64,000 nt of DNA, from positions 1 through 64,000 of the forward strand of contig NZ_SNYJ01000022.1 of NCBI RefSeq assembly GCF_004363045.1, given 5' to 3'. Origin of the DNA: Aureibacillus halotolerans (GTDB taxonomy: Bacteria > Bacillota > Bacilli > Bacillales > DSM-28697). Under the pieces are notes generated by a model, which saw only the letters and a list, made by a program, of their open reading frames with translations, did no database searches and was not told the origin of the DNA. Below are positions 46,412-55,608 of the stretch, in pieces; the first letter of the stretch is position 1, and the number at the start of each line of letters is the position of its first letter. Made by a program: the position numbers and the translations under genes.

Positions 46412-46920
46412 CCAAGTTTGGATTTAAAGGCATGGGGAAGCTCCTTGCCGACCTTGAAAAAGCAGAGAAGGGCATGGACAAACAGATTAAAAAATGGTTT
46501 GAGGGCATCGGCTACGAATTTCTAGCGATCGTTCAGGATGAAATCATCCGCACTGGAACAACAGATACACGCGCCCTTCTACACAGCTTTGAATACCGCG
46601 ATAGTGCTAACGTTTATGAATTTTCACGAGGCGGCATGGAGCTGACAGTAGGAACTCGCTTAGATTACGCCACTTACGCCAACGATGGTCATTTCACAAT
46701 CAATCCTAGTACGGGCAAAGATCGTAGATGGGTGCCAGGTAGATGGAAAGCAAACGGCTCATTTGAATACGATCCAAACGCCAAGACAGGCATGCTCCTA
46801 ACGCTCAAATGGGTGGATGGGTCAGGCTATTGGGACAATGCAATAGCGATCTATGAGCGTATGTTCAAACGATCGCTAGAAAAGAAAGTCCAGCAATGGT
46901 TGGACGGCTTAGGGCGGTGA
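46408..46920 (+). CDS. xkdI: HK97 gp10/XkdI-like tail completion protein
   Basis: 170 residues; TGTTDTRALLHSFEYRDS and TRLDYATYANDGHF are HK97-gp10 family features. Joins head and tail. Overlaps the previous gene by 4 bp. Confidence 0.85.
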   Translation: MTKFGFKGMGKLLADLEKAEKGMDKQIKKWFEGIGYEFLAIVQDEIIRTGTTDTRALLHSFEYRDSANVYEFSRGGMELTVGTRLDYATYANDGHFTINPSTGKDRRWVPGRWKANGSFEYDPNAKTGMLLTLKWVDGSGYWDNAIAIYERMFKRSLEKKVQQWLDGLGR

Positions 46921-46924
46921 ATAA

Positions 46925-47377
46925 ATGCAGGATGAATTGGGGTCCATAAGTTCTTTTTGTTATGAGCACTTCCCTGGTGGATCACCTATGATTTACACAG
47001 ACGAATTGTTGGATGGCTTTGAACGACCATCGCTCTATTTTCCGTTACCGTCGGGTACCGATGCGCCTGACACGCTTGATTCATATCTCATAACGTACAC
47101 GCTGCGGATAAAGGTATTTCATGATACCCTTCCAGACGCTCAAAACTGCGCTGAGAGCATCGCTCAGTCAATTAGGTCGCAAAGGTACATGATTCCCCTT
47201 AAAACTTCAAACGGAGACAAAGTGGGCGAGTATATGCGCATAAGAAAGGCAGACGTACGAGCGGGAGAGATGGAATCAGCAACGCTTATCCTGACGTGGG
47301 ACACACGTTATAGGTATCTCAGAGAGCAATATGAGAAGATGGGCCGTCTCATCCTGAATGAGGGGGTGAAAGCATGA
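46925..47377 (+). CDS. xkdJ: Tail terminator protein (XkdJ-like, DUF6838 type)
   Basis: 150 residues; DGFERPSLYFPLPSGTDAPD and ESATLILTWDTRYRYLRE match the XkdJ position and pattern. ATG 4 bp after previous stop. Confidence 0.78.
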   Translation: MQDELGSISSFCYEHFPGGSPMIYTDELLDGFERPSLYFPLPSGTDAPDTLDSYLITYTLRIKVFHDTLPDAQNCAESIAQSIRSQRYMIPLKTSNGDKVGEYMRIRKADVRAGEMESATLILTWDTRYRYLREQYEKMGRLILNEGVKA

Positions 47378-47586
47378 GTGAAAAAACGAATGAGAAAAAG
47401 GAAGCGCCTAAAGCTGAGGCATCAGCTGAGGGCGTTTTTTCTGTAGAGCAACTTAAAGAGCACAGCCAAAAGTTATTCGATGTGCAGCCTGAGGTTTTAA
47501 GCGGCGCTTTACACGGTGTGACTGGTGAACTCACTAAGGCACATGCGCTTTTGAAGCTAAATGGATTTCTAAAGAAAAAAATATAA
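47374..47586 (+). CDS. Hypothetical small tail protein
   Basis: 70 residues, acidic/helical (VFSVEQLKEHSQKLFDVQPE). Between terminator and sheath genes in the XkdJ-XkdK interval. Function unknown. Confidence 0.65.
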   Translation: MSEKTNEKKEAPKAEASAEGVFSVEQLKEHSQKLFDVQPEVLSGALHGVTGELTKAHALLKLNGFLKKKI

Positions 47587-47600
47587 GGCGGTGATGATAT

Positions 47601-48917
47601 ATGGCAGGTGGAACGTTTACAGGATACAACAAAACACGTCCTGGTTTATATATGAATTTCGTAAGTGCTGCGCAAAACCGTATCGCAACAGGCGAGCGTG
47701 GCACAGTATTACTCCCCCTTGAACTTGACTGGGGCGCACCTGATCAGTTGATTACGATCGAGACGGAGCAAGATTTTGCATCCAAACTCGGTTACAACAT
47801 GACAGACGAGCGTGTGTTTCCGGTTAAAGAAGCAAAGAAACGAGCATTGACGGTGCTTGTCAGTCGCCTGAACGGTGATGGAGTGAAAGCTTCAGGATCT
47901 TGGGGCGAGGGTTCAACGGCAACAGCCAAACATCCAGGCATTCGGGGAAATGCAATTCGTGTTTCCGTCGGGCCAAACATCGTCGATGAGACGAGCAAGG
48001 ATGTACGAACTTACGTAGATGCTGCACTTGTAGATGAACAGACCATTTCAAGTCCTTCTGACATTAAGCCTAACGATTGGGCTGATTTCGCTTTTACGGC
48101 ACTTCCTGCCGATACCGCAGGCACTCAGCTTGAAGGTGGTACAAACAGCACAGTTACAAATCAAAGCTACGTCGAATTCCTAGCAACGGCTGAAAAAGAA
48201 TTCTTTGATGTCGTGGGCTTTCCGGTCAATGATGATGCGGCTAAAGAAATGTTTGTTTCTTTCATTAAGCGCATGCGAGATCAAGAGGGCAAGAGGATTG
48301 TCGGCGTTGTTCCTCGTTACTCTGCGGACCATGAAGGCATAATCAACGTGGCCAACGCTGTTGAGATCGATGGTCGTCAATTGACACCATTAGAAGCCGT
48401 TTATTGGGTCGCTGGTGCTTCAGCAGGCGCTCAGATTACTGATTCAAATACCTACGCTGTCTATGATGGTGCAACAGATGCTGTTCCGCGCATGATAAAC
48501 TCGGAAATTGTCGCAGCACTCAAATCGGGTGAGTTCATCTTTGTTAATGATGGTGATCGAATCAAGGTCGAGCAAGATATCAATTCTCTTGTTAATCCAA
48601 GAGAAAAGCAGAATGATAGATTTAAAAAGAACCGTGTGATTCGCGTCTTAGATGCCATTAGCAATGACTTTCGAAGAGAATTCAGCACCAATTATATCGG
48701 TAAGGTGGACAATAACGGAGATGGACAAACAAATTTAAAAGCAGGAATGGTAGGATACATGAAGGTTTTCCAAGGCGAAGGAGCCATTCAAAATTTTGTG
48801 CCTGATGATGTGTTCATTGATCCAGTCAATTCTGTTGGCGATCAAGTTGTAGCTGGCATTGCAGTTCAACCAGTAGACAGCATGGAAAAAATTTATATCA
48901 CTGTGGAGGTGATTTAA
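47601..48917 (+). CDS. xkdK: Contractile tail sheath protein (XkdK-like)
   Basis: 438 residues: MAGGTFTGYNKTRPGLYMNF is the typical PBSX sheath start; FVNDGDRIKVEQDINSLVNP and the C-terminal sheath domain (AGIAVQPVDSMEKIYITVEV) follow. A sheath gene shows the phage has a contractile tail. Confidence 0.94.
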   Translation: MAGGTFTGYNKTRPGLYMNFVSAAQNRIATGERGTVLLPLELDWGAPDQLITIETEQDFASKLGYNMTDERVFPVKEAKKRALTVLVSRLNGDGVKASGSWGEGSTATAKHPGIRGNAIRVSVGPNIVDETSKDVRTYVDAALVDEQTISSPSDIKPNDWADFAFTALPADTAGTQLEGGTNSTVTNQSYVEFLATAEKEFFDVVGFPVNDDAAKEMFVSFIKRMRDQEGKRIVGVVPRYSADHEGIINVANAVEIDGRQLTPLEAVYWVAGASAGAQITDSNTYAVYDGATDAVPRMINSEIVAALKSGEFIFVNDGDRIKVEQDINSLVNPREKQNDRFKKNRVIRVLDAISNDFRREFSTNYIGKVDNNGDGQTNLKAGMVGYMKVFQGEGAIQNFVPDDVFIDPVNSVGDQVVAGIAVQPVDSMEKIYITVEVI

Positions 48918-49364
48918 TTGCCGAATTTCAGAGCGCAGAATACTATTGCTGGAAAAGAAGGGCGTATATTCATTGATGGAAATGAAATGGGGTACGCAAA
49001 AAGTGTAGAGGCAACGATCGGGAAAACCAAATCAGAAGTGCCGATTCTAGGGCGTCGAATGGCAGGCCATAAAACAACAGGCGCTACAGGCACAGGAACA
49101 CTGGTCCTTTATAAGGTTACTTCGACTTTTATCAGGCACATGTTGAATTACCTTCGGACTGGTGAAGATTTATACTTTACGCTGCAGTTCGTCCTAGATG
49201 ATAGGAGCTCTGGAAGAGGAACAGAGCGCGTCGTTTTGTTCGACTGCAACTTTGATAGCGTAGAGCTTGGAAAAATCAATGTAGAAACAGAAGCTCTTGA
49301 GGAATCAATTCCTTTCACTTTTGAAGACGCGGACTTACCAGAGGCACTAAGAGGCACTTTCTAA
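48918..49364 (+). CDS. xkdM: Tail tube protein (XkdM-like)
   Basis: 148 residues: GKEGRIFIDGNEMGYAKSVE, KTTGATGTGTLVLYKVTS and EESIPFTFEDADLPEAL are XkdM-type. TTG start immediately after the sheath stop. A hairpin overlaps its stop codon. Confidence 0.91.
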   Translation: MPNFRAQNTIAGKEGRIFIDGNEMGYAKSVEATIGKTKSEVPILGRRMAGHKTTGATGTGTLVLYKVTSTFIRHMLNYLRTGEDLYFTLQFVLDDRSSGRGTERVVLFDCNFDSVELGKINVETEALEESIPFTFEDADLPEALRGTF

Positions 49365-49376
49365 GTGTCTCTTTTC
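49350..49376 (+). terminator. Hairpin at the end of the tail tube gene
   Basis: AGAGGCACT/AGTGTCTCT arms and T4; the stop codon lies in the loop. Likely a partial terminator giving more sheath and tube than downstream proteins. Confidence 0.6.
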
Positions 49377-49413
49377 TTTACCCAAAACAACGAAATTCGG
49401 AGGTTAGAAAATT

Positions 49414-49827
49414 ATGAGCGAAAAGCAAACTAAATCAATGGCGTATTTTATGAAAGGGCAGTCTCCTGAACTACCAACATCGAAAGCAGCAGTCTCCAAC
49501 CGTTTTAAAGATGAGGATGGCAACATTATTGAATTTGAGTTCAAGGCGATTGGAACAAGCCGTGTGCAAGAAATCGGTGACATGTGTACTAATGACAAAG
49601 GTGTATTTGATAATCAACGCTTTGTTAGCAGAGTTGCTGTAGAATCCACAACGTATCCCAATTTTAAAGACGAGGACTTGCTTAAAAGTTATGGCTTGCA
49701 GGATCCTATTGAGGTTGCTGAGCAGGTCTTAAATATCGTTGGTGATTTCAACCGTTGGGTAGGCCAAGCGCAAAAAGTCAATGGAATGGTTGATTTTGAC
49801 GAATTGGTGGAAGAGGCAAAAAACTAA
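49414..49827 (+). CDS. xkdN: Tail assembly chaperone, short form (XkdN-like)
   Basis: 137 residues; DGNIIEFEFKAIGTSRVQEI and NQRFVSRVAVESTTYPNFKD are XkdN-like. It coats the tape measure during tail assembly. It ends at a slippery A AAA AAC heptamer followed by a hairpin, so a longer -1 frameshift product (to 49,979) is expected. Confidence 0.88.
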   Translation: MSEKQTKSMAYFMKGQSPELPTSKAAVSNRFKDEDGNIIEFEFKAIGTSRVQEIGDMCTNDKGVFDNQRFVSRVAVESTTYPNFKDEDLLKSYGLQDPIEVAEQVLNIVGDFNRWVGQAQKVNGMVDFDELVEEAKN

Positions 49828-49850
49828 TAGCGTCCCAAGACAGGGACGCT
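49818..49850 (+). promoter_or_regulatory. -1 programmed ribosomal frameshift signal
   Basis: Slippery heptamer A AAA AAC at 49,818-49,824 in the zero frame GCA AAA AAC TAA, then 4 nt, then an 8-bp hairpin AGCGTCCC/GGGACGCT (49,829-49,836 with 49,843-49,850). The -1 frame is open for 51 further codons. Confidence 0.88.
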
Positions 49851-49979
49851 CTCGTTGCTCATTATGCTATTCATCGCATGAAAAAATTACCTCACGAGAT
49901 TTGGAATCTTCCTGATCGTGAGAAGGCTTTTGTATATGCATCGATCATCGTGTATGCAGAAGAAAACAAACAAAAATGA
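49824..49979 (+). CDS. Frameshift extension of the tail assembly chaperone (long form C-terminus)
   Basis: Read in the -1 frame after the slippery site: LIASQDRDALVAHYAIHRMK ...to stop at 49,977-49,979, 51 codons, giving a 188-residue fusion. Equivalent of lambda gpGT. An internal ATG (49,878) has no good ribosome site, so frameshifting is the better explanation. Confidence 0.82.
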   Translation, partial: LIASQDRDALVAHYAIHRMKKLPHEIWNLPDREKAFVYASIIVYAEENKQK

Positions 49980-50013
49980 TGTGAAATTTGTACCAAACCC
50001 TCCTTATTTTTGG

Positions 50014-50022
50014 TGTTATACT
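50014..50022 (+). promoter_or_regulatory. Extended -10 promoter of a membrane-protein moron
   Basis: TGTTATACT matches an extended -10 (TGnTATAAT with one change), 27 bp before the gene at 50,049. Confidence 0.5.
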
Positions 50023-50048
50023 GTCGATAAGATCAAGGGGGGTCTTTT

Positions 50049-50393
50049 ATGAACGAATACGGGACGATGAAACAAGAAAAATCGGAATATAAATTTGCTA
50101 AGGCAGGCATGAAATATGCAATACTTTCGACAATCCCGATGTTTGTTTGCATTTGGGAATGGTTCGGAATCGGGTGGGCCTTTGGCGGTTTAATAGCCAG
50201 TATTGCGTTAGCTTATGTAAAATACGTAGGTTATGCCATGTGCTTGCTGTGGATACCATTCGGGTGGGTCCTCTTCAGAGATTTAGGAGTAACTTGGTGG
50301 TTAACCTTAATCATCATTATAATTGCTTGCTTGTATTCTCTTATCAGATTCCACACTTGGAAAGAATTTAATGACGGGAAACATTTTGATTAG
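50049..50393 (+). CDS. Membrane protein moron
   Basis: 114 residues, three hydrophobic segments (~23-50, ~55-75, ~80-100), KFNDGKHFD-like hydrophilic tail. It lies between the tail chaperone and tape measure genes, with its own promoter, AGGGGGG site and terminator: a classic independently expressed lysogen gene. Function unknown; a surface or immunity role is possible. Confidence 0.72.
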   Translation: MNEYGTMKQEKSEYKFAKAGMKYAILSTIPMFVCIWEWFGIGWAFGGLIASIALAYVKYVGYAMCLLWIPFGWVLFRDLGVTWWLTLIIIIIACLYSLIRFHTWKEFNDGKHFD

Positions 50394-50416
50394 GACGCTA
50401 CCCAAGCGTCTTTTTT
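50392..50416 (+). terminator. Terminator of the membrane-protein moron
   Basis: GACGCT/AGCGTC hairpin and T7 directly at the moron stop. Confidence 0.85.
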
Positions 50417-50437
50417 TATTGGGAAGAAGGTGGTTTA

Positions 50438-53242
50438 GTGGCGACGTTTGAAGCGATATTCTCAGCTAGGGACAAAATGAGTCATCCTTTTAGAACGATG
50501 ACACGTCGAGTGAAAACATTTGATCAATCTGTCAATAAAAGCAGAAACGAATTAGAACGATTTGGGCGCATGCACGTTAGACCGAAATTGAGTGTGAACG
50601 ATCGCGCAAGTAAGCCAGTTCAAAACGTATACGGAGCTATTAAAAGATTGAACGGGATGACAGCGACCGCAACTGTAAAATTGAGAGATGCGGTTAGTCC
50701 GAAATTAGATGCTTTAGAACGAAGATTAGATACAATGGGTACTTTTGCAATTGGAGCAGCAGCTGGGGTAGGTATTTCAGGTGGTGCTGCCATTGGCGCA
50801 GGTCTAAGCACGGGAAAAGTTAACGCTAGGGTTAGTGCGTTAACTGGTATGGATAAAGGCATAGCAGGACAACAGATTGACTCTATCTATTATCAAGGCA
50901 TGGCAGGAACTAGCCGTGACGAAGTGGCACAATCTTATGTAAATCTTTCACAGCAAACAGAACTAGAAGGTAAAACTCTTTTATCTGCAGTAAAAACAAA
51001 TAGCCAAATGGCTCAACTGTTTCAAAAAGACGCATCCGAATTCGACAGATCATTTTCAACGATGAATAGCACAATGAAAACGGGTTCAAAAGAATTCGCT
51101 GACATGTTTACCTACATTAACAAAAATGCAGGGGATAAAGCGGACGATTTGTTAGACACCATGACTGAATATGCAAGTACGTTCCAAAAATTAAAAATAC
51201 CAGAAGAAAACCTCGCATCTGGTTTAGTCGCAGGTTCAAAGGCGGGCGCTTGGAATTACGATTTGATAGCTGATTCTGTTCGTGAATTTGGAATTCGTAG
51301 TTACGAAATGACAGACGACCAAAGAGCAGCTTTAGAAAAAGTTATGGGGAAATCGGATGCCCAACAATATCTAACAGGGCTGGGGTCCGGAAAAGTTAGC
51401 GGTATGGAAGGGCTTGTAACCCTTGCAAGAGATCTTTCTAATATCAAGAACGAAACGACTAGACAAAAACTTGCAACCGAATTAATGGGGACACAGTTTG
51501 AAGATTTAGGCGCACCTGTCATGGCCATGGCAAAAGGATTAGGGCAGGAAGCGCAGTATGGCGGCATGTTCGCCCAACAGTATAAGCAGTCTAAAGACGA
51601 TCCAGCAACTGCGTTTGTGAGAGCTCAAAGAAGTGGCGAAATGATGGTTCAGCAAGCAGGAAATAGCATGCTTCAAGCCACAGCACCTGCAATGGAAAAG
51701 TTTAATGGGTGGCTTTCGAGTCCAAAAGGGCAAGAGGCAATGCAAAATGTATCTGAAGGGATGGCTGATTTAGCAAATCTGGCAACCAACACCTTGATAC
51801 CGGCAATGCAATTCACTGCTGAGAACTTCGGAATAGTATCAAAAATTGCATTAGGACTTGCTGTATCGTTAGGGGGATTGTACGCCTTACAGAAATTTAA
51901 AGGTCCGGCGGGGATGGTCTTCGGAGCAGGAAAGAAATTTGGAAGAGGCGTAGGCCGAGGAGCAAAAAAACTGGGACAGGGTACGCGCGATAGATTTAAT
52001 GGAACCACTGCTCGCAATAAGGCACGTAACAACCGCCTTGCCAATAAAAATTCATGGAAATACGCTACTCCACAAAATCAAAAGCCAGGCACTAAGCCGA
52101 AAAATAAGCCTCCTAAGAGTGGTGGAGGAAAAGGTGGAGGCTTTGGTGGCGGTATGGGTATCCTACCAGGCGCAGGCGGTTCAGGCAAAGGCATGTTGTC
52201 AGGCGTGAAGGGTGTGGCTAAAAGAATACCAGGATTAAATCTACTTTTTACAGCATCAGAATTTGCTGGTGCCAAATCAGCCGGAGGTAAAGGTGCAGCT
52301 ATTGGCGGTGGTATCGGAGCTGTAGGTGGTGCAGCATTAGGAGCTTTATTAGGTCCAGTCGGAGCAATTGCAGGAGGCTTTCTTGGCGATTTTGCAGGTC
52401 GTTGGGCAGGGAAAGGCATTGTGGCTTTAGGAGAGCATATGCAAATTGGAAAGGCTGTTGATGCAGTCAAAGATTTCTCAAAAGATGTAGGCAAAGGTTT
52501 CCAAAATGTAAAGCGCGATGCTCAGAAATGGCTTGGAGGCGTAGGTGCATCGATCGGTGGATGGTTTGGCTTTGGCTCAGACAAGGCTAAAGAAGAACTC
52601 GGTAAGATCAGAACCTACACCGAAGCTGAGAGAAGAGCAATGGCAGAAGCGTCTGCTGCGTTCAGAGCCGAGGCATCTAAAGCTGTAGACGCAGTGATTC
52701 GTCAGTTCACAACCCTGCCGCCAGGCATTGCGGCAATTATCGACATGATCAAGCCTGCTGCAGACTCAGTTTTTGCTTCACTTAGCCAGTCATTTCAGGC
52801 ATGGGGCGCAAAGTTGGGTATCGATGTTCAAAATTCGTTTGCCAGTGCAAAAGCAAAAGCTGATAATTTCGCAGCTAGTATCAACACCGTAAAAAATAAT
52901 GTTACAAACACTGTGTCAAACATGGGTAGTGGCATCATGGGCGTGTTTACAAGCCAAGCTGACGGTAGCCATGCTAACGGCATTTCGAACATTCCTTTTG
53001 ATGGTTACAGAGCCATTCTTCATAAGGGGGAAACAGTTCTACCTGAAGAGGAAGCCAATCTAATCCGTACAATGGCTTCTGGTCGTGGAAGTGGGACAGG
53101 GCGCTCTGGGAATAAATCTGTCACCTTCACTGGTGACATGCACATTTATCAAGAAGCGGACGAAAATCGACTAATGAAAAAGATTGCCAAGTTGCTTGAG
53201 GACGAGGACGGTGTTTCAGGCAACGGCACATATGCGTTATAA
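50438..53242 (+). CDS. xkdO: Tail tape measure protein (XkdO-like)
   Basis: 934 residues; coiled N-terminus (~1-110), Gly/Ala-rich hydrophobic segments (~112-128, ~470-490, ~620-665), basic Lys/Gly-rich linker (~495-590) and the C-terminal NGISNIPFDGYRAILHKGET motif typical of tape measures. Length sets tail length: ~934 residues suggest roughly 140 nm by the usual 0.15 nm per residue rule. GTG start after AAGAAGGTGG. Confidence 0.92.
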   Translation: MATFEAIFSARDKMSHPFRTMTRRVKTFDQSVNKSRNELERFGRMHVRPKLSVNDRASKPVQNVYGAIKRLNGMTATATVKLRDAVSPKLDALERRLDTMGTFAIGAAAGVGISGGAAIGAGLSTGKVNARVSALTGMDKGIAGQQIDSIYYQGMAGTSRDEVAQSYVNLSQQTELEGKTLLSAVKTNSQMAQLFQKDASEFDRSFSTMNSTMKTGSKEFADMFTYINKNAGDKADDLLDTMTEYASTFQKLKIPEENLASGLVAGSKAGAWNYDLIADSVREFGIRSYEMTDDQRAALEKVMGKSDAQQYLTGLGSGKVSGMEGLVTLARDLSNIKNETTRQKLATELMGTQFEDLGAPVMAMAKGLGQEAQYGGMFAQQYKQSKDDPATAFVRAQRSGEMMVQQAGNSMLQATAPAMEKFNGWLSSPKGQEAMQNVSEGMADLANLATNTLIPAMQFTAENFGIVSKIALGLAVSLGGLYALQKFKGPAGMVFGAGKKFGRGVGRGAKKLGQGTRDRFNGTTARNKARNNRLANKNSWKYATPQNQKPGTKPKNKPPKSGGGKGGGFGGGMGILPGAGGSGKGMLSGVKGVAKRIPGLNLLFTASEFAGAKSAGGKGAAIGGGIGAVGGAALGALLGPVGAIAGGFLGDFAGRWAGKGIVALGEHMQIGKAVDAVKDFSKDVGKGFQNVKRDAQKWLGGVGASIGGWFGFGSDKAKEELGKIRTYTEAERRAMAEASAAFRAEASKAVDAVIRQFTTLPPGIAAIIDMIKPAADSVFASLSQSFQAWGAKLGIDVQNSFASAKAKADNFAASINTVKNNVTNTVSNMGSGIMGVFTSQADGSHANGISNIPFDGYRAILHKGETVLPEEEANLIRTMASGRGSGTGRSGNKSVTFTGDMHIYQEADENRLMKKIAKLLEDEDGVSGNGTYAL

Positions 53243-53253
53243 GAGGTGATTAA

Positions 53254-53889
53254 ATGTACGAATTCCACCTGTCTTTCAGAAATAACTCCGAAGCAATACA
53301 AATTCCTGTCCTCCCAGGTCAAATTGATCTAGGCAACGATTCGCAAGATGAATCCGTGCAGATTAGCGGGCTAGGGGAGACAACGATCATACAGGACCCA
53401 AGGCTCAAAACGTTTTCGTTTGAGTCTTTTTTTCCGTCCAAATGGAGTCCGCTTTGTAACGTTCCTGCGGTCGTTCGACCGTGGGAGATAGTAAATACAA
53501 TTGAGCGATGGAAAGACAGCACAGAGCCAATCAGGTTCATCATTACGAACACGCCAATAAACTATGCCGTATCCATCCAGTCATTTAATTACTACGAAAA
53601 GGGTGGAGAGGTCGGCGACTTGTATTACACGTTAGAGCTCAAAGAATACAGGTTTGTGAAAGCGAAAAAAATCAAGACAGATGCCAAGGGCAAAGGCAAA
53701 AAGTCGAGTGGTCGTCCTGATACCAAAAAATCAGGCAAGACTTATACGGTTGCTAAGGGTGACTCGCTTTGGAGGATTGCAAAAAAAGAGCTTGGCTCAG
53801 GTGATCGTTATGGGGAAATCGCTAAGCTCAACAATATAAAAGCGCCCTACACCATCCAACCTGCGCAGAAATTGAAGTTGCCATCATGA
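53254..53889 (+). CDS. xkdP: LysM-containing baseplate protein (XkdP-like)
   Basis: 211 residues; an N-terminal gp53-like baseplate domain, a Lys-rich linker (~148-165), and a C-terminal LysM (YTVAKGDSLWRIAKKELGSG ... IQPAQKLKLP). LysM binds peptidoglycan; it links tube and hub. Overlaps XkdQ by 4 bp. Confidence 0.9.
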   Translation: MYEFHLSFRNNSEAIQIPVLPGQIDLGNDSQDESVQISGLGETTIIQDPRLKTFSFESFFPSKWSPLCNVPAVVRPWEIVNTIERWKDSTEPIRFIITNTPINYAVSIQSFNYYEKGGEVGDLYYTLELKEYRFVKAKKIKTDAKGKGKKSSGRPDTKKSGKTYTVAKGDSLWRIAKKELGSGDRYGEIAKLNNIKAPYTIQPAQKLKLPS

Positions 53890-54869
53890 TTGGGCTACTT
53901 ATAAACAATAACGGTCAGCAACTCGATTTAAGTGGAACGGTGCAGGAAGTTGATTGGTCAGGACGCAAGTTTCAGGCGCCGAGGCAACTCAAAGTTACTT
54001 TAAGAGGCGATAGTTTATATGGTGAGCTCATACAAGTGGCTAGCGGAAGCCCTGTAACGTTTTCATGGAAGAAGAAGCAATTGTTCCGAGGTTACGTGTT
54101 TCGCTACGAGGTGAACGAGCAGGGCATTGTCACAATGATCGCTTATGATCAGATGTATTACTTGATCAACAACAGCGATACGTACACATTTGAAAATCAA
54201 AAAGCATCTGCCATCCTTACACGAATCTGTAAGGATTTTTCTTTGAAAATAGGGTCCGTCGCAGATACAGGCTATGTCATTAAATCGCTAGTACAAGAAG
54301 AGCGGCCATTGTATGACATTGTTCTCAGGGCGCTGGATACTACGTTCAAGCAAAACGGCCAGCGTTTTTATTTATTTGATCAAGGCGGTAAAGTCCAATT
54401 AATCAAACGCAGCCAACCTGCAGAGATGTGGGTTATCGAAACTGGTGGGAACATTACTCATTACAGTTATTCAACATCGATTGAGGAAGCGGCTAATCGT
54501 GTGAAGTATGTGAGAACGATCGAGGAAGAAAAGAGAATCGTCGTTGTTGAAGAAAACAAGGACCTGCAAAAGAAATGGGGCGTCCTGCAGCACTACGAGA
54601 GCGTAGTGGATGACATAAATGAGGCGCAGATAAGGACAAGGGCAAAGACCATGCTCAAGAAAATGGCGCAGGAGAAACGCTCCTTTGAGCTCACAGCGCT
54701 TGGTATTCCTGACATTATAAGTGGCGGTGCTGTTCAGATCAACGTGGAAGATTTGGGCATCAAGAGCCGTTTCTATGTGGACCAGGACGCGCACTTTTTT
54801 AAAGGGAACTATCACAGCATGGACCTTACTCTCACGTATACAGATGAATTGCCGGAGGTGGGTTTTTGA
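53886..54869 (+). CDS. xkdQ: Baseplate hub protein (XkdQ-like, late control D type)
   Basis: 327 residues; GEL...SGSPVTFSWKKKQLFRGY (here GELIQVASGSPVTFSWKKKQ) and the VDDINEAQIRTRAKTMLKKM block match XkdQ/gpD hub proteins. ATGA overlap with XkdP. Confidence 0.88.
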   Translation: MIGLLINNNGQQLDLSGTVQEVDWSGRKFQAPRQLKVTLRGDSLYGELIQVASGSPVTFSWKKKQLFRGYVFRYEVNEQGIVTMIAYDQMYYLINNSDTYTFENQKASAILTRICKDFSLKIGSVADTGYVIKSLVQEERPLYDIVLRALDTTFKQNGQRFYLFDQGGKVQLIKRSQPAEMWVIETGGNITHYSYSTSIEEAANRVKYVRTIEEEKRIVVVEENKDLQKKWGVLQHYESVVDDINEAQIRTRAKTMLKKMAQEKRSFELTALGIPDIISGGAVQINVEDLGIKSRFYVDQDAHFFKGNYHSMDLTLTYTDELPEVGF

Positions 54870-55198
54870 AGCAGCAGATAACCAATATAGCGATGAAAGC
54901 AATGGCTGAATCTAGCCCAACGACATTGAAGGTCGGCACCGTTAAAAGTGTAGGTCCTGTCGTTGTCGAGTTTGGTCCAAAGAATTACACACCTGCAGGC
55001 GCTGTCCTTGTTGCCGAGGATTTAATTGAAAAAGTTTATACGGCTGATGTCGAGCCAACAAATATTGCAACCCATGGGAATCACACGCACACAGCGACCG
55101 TCACAAGAGAGGGCCTTAAAGTCGGTGACAAAGTGGCCGTCATCGTTTACAACGGCGGACAATCCTTTTTCGTGGTGGATAAGGCGGTGACAGCATGA
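54866..55198 (+). CDS. xkdR: Baseplate protein (XkdR-like, DUF2577)
   Basis: 110 residues; VGTVKSVGPVVVEFGPKNYT and GLKVGDKVAVIVYNGGQSFF indicate an OB-fold spike/hub cap. TTG start overlapping XkdQ. Confidence 0.85.
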   Translation: MKQQITNIAMKAMAESSPTTLKVGTVKSVGPVVVEFGPKNYTPAGAVLVAEDLIEKVYTADVEPTNIATHGNHTHTATVTREGLKVGDKVAVIVYNGGQSFFVVDKAVTA

Positions 55199-55608
55199 TT
55201 CCTGAAACACAAATGCCTCAGCCTGAAGCGCTGAATGAAAATGAGCAAGAAACGTTACGGACGTACGCGCTAGATTTTAGCGATGGTCGTGTAAAGGGGA
55301 AAATAACAGGCAGGGAAGCCATCCAACAGTTTATCCGTAAAGCCATCCTGACAAAGCGTTACGCCCACGACATTTATTCTTCTGACACTGGTTGTGAGAC
55401 GCATACTCTTTTAGGCCAAGGGCACACCGACGGCTATATTCGGTCGGAGACAGAGCGGATGATCACAGAAGCATTAATTTATGATGATCGCATTGAGCGC
55501 GTGTATGACTTTAACGTGACCATTCAGGATGACACTCTGATAGTTAATTTTAAAGTAGACACAGTTGAGGGACTGATCGAGCAACAGGAGGTGATTGGCA
55601 ATGTTTGA
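55195..55608 (+). CDS. xkdS: Baseplate wedge protein (XkdS-like, DUF2634)
   Basis: 137 residues; REAIQQFIRKAILTKRYAHD and IYSSDTGCETHTLLGQ are DUF2634 (gp25-like) features. ATGA overlap with XkdR. Confidence 0.87.
   Translation: MIPETQMPQPEALNENEQETLRTYALDFSDGRVKGKITGREAIQQFIRKAILTKRYAHDIYSSDTGCETHTLLGQGHTDGYIRSETERMITEALIYDDRIERVYDFNVTIQDDTLIVNFKVDTVEGLIEQQEVIGNV

Noticed and set aside
49878-49979. Independent 33-codon gene after the tail chaperone
   Set aside because: No ribosome site at the internal ATG; the frame is better explained as the -1 frameshift extension, which is open further upstream to the slippery site.
51673-52494. Long minus-strand frames opposite the tape measure gene
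   Set aside because: Proline-rich shadows of the Gly/Ala/Lys-rich tape measure coding strand.
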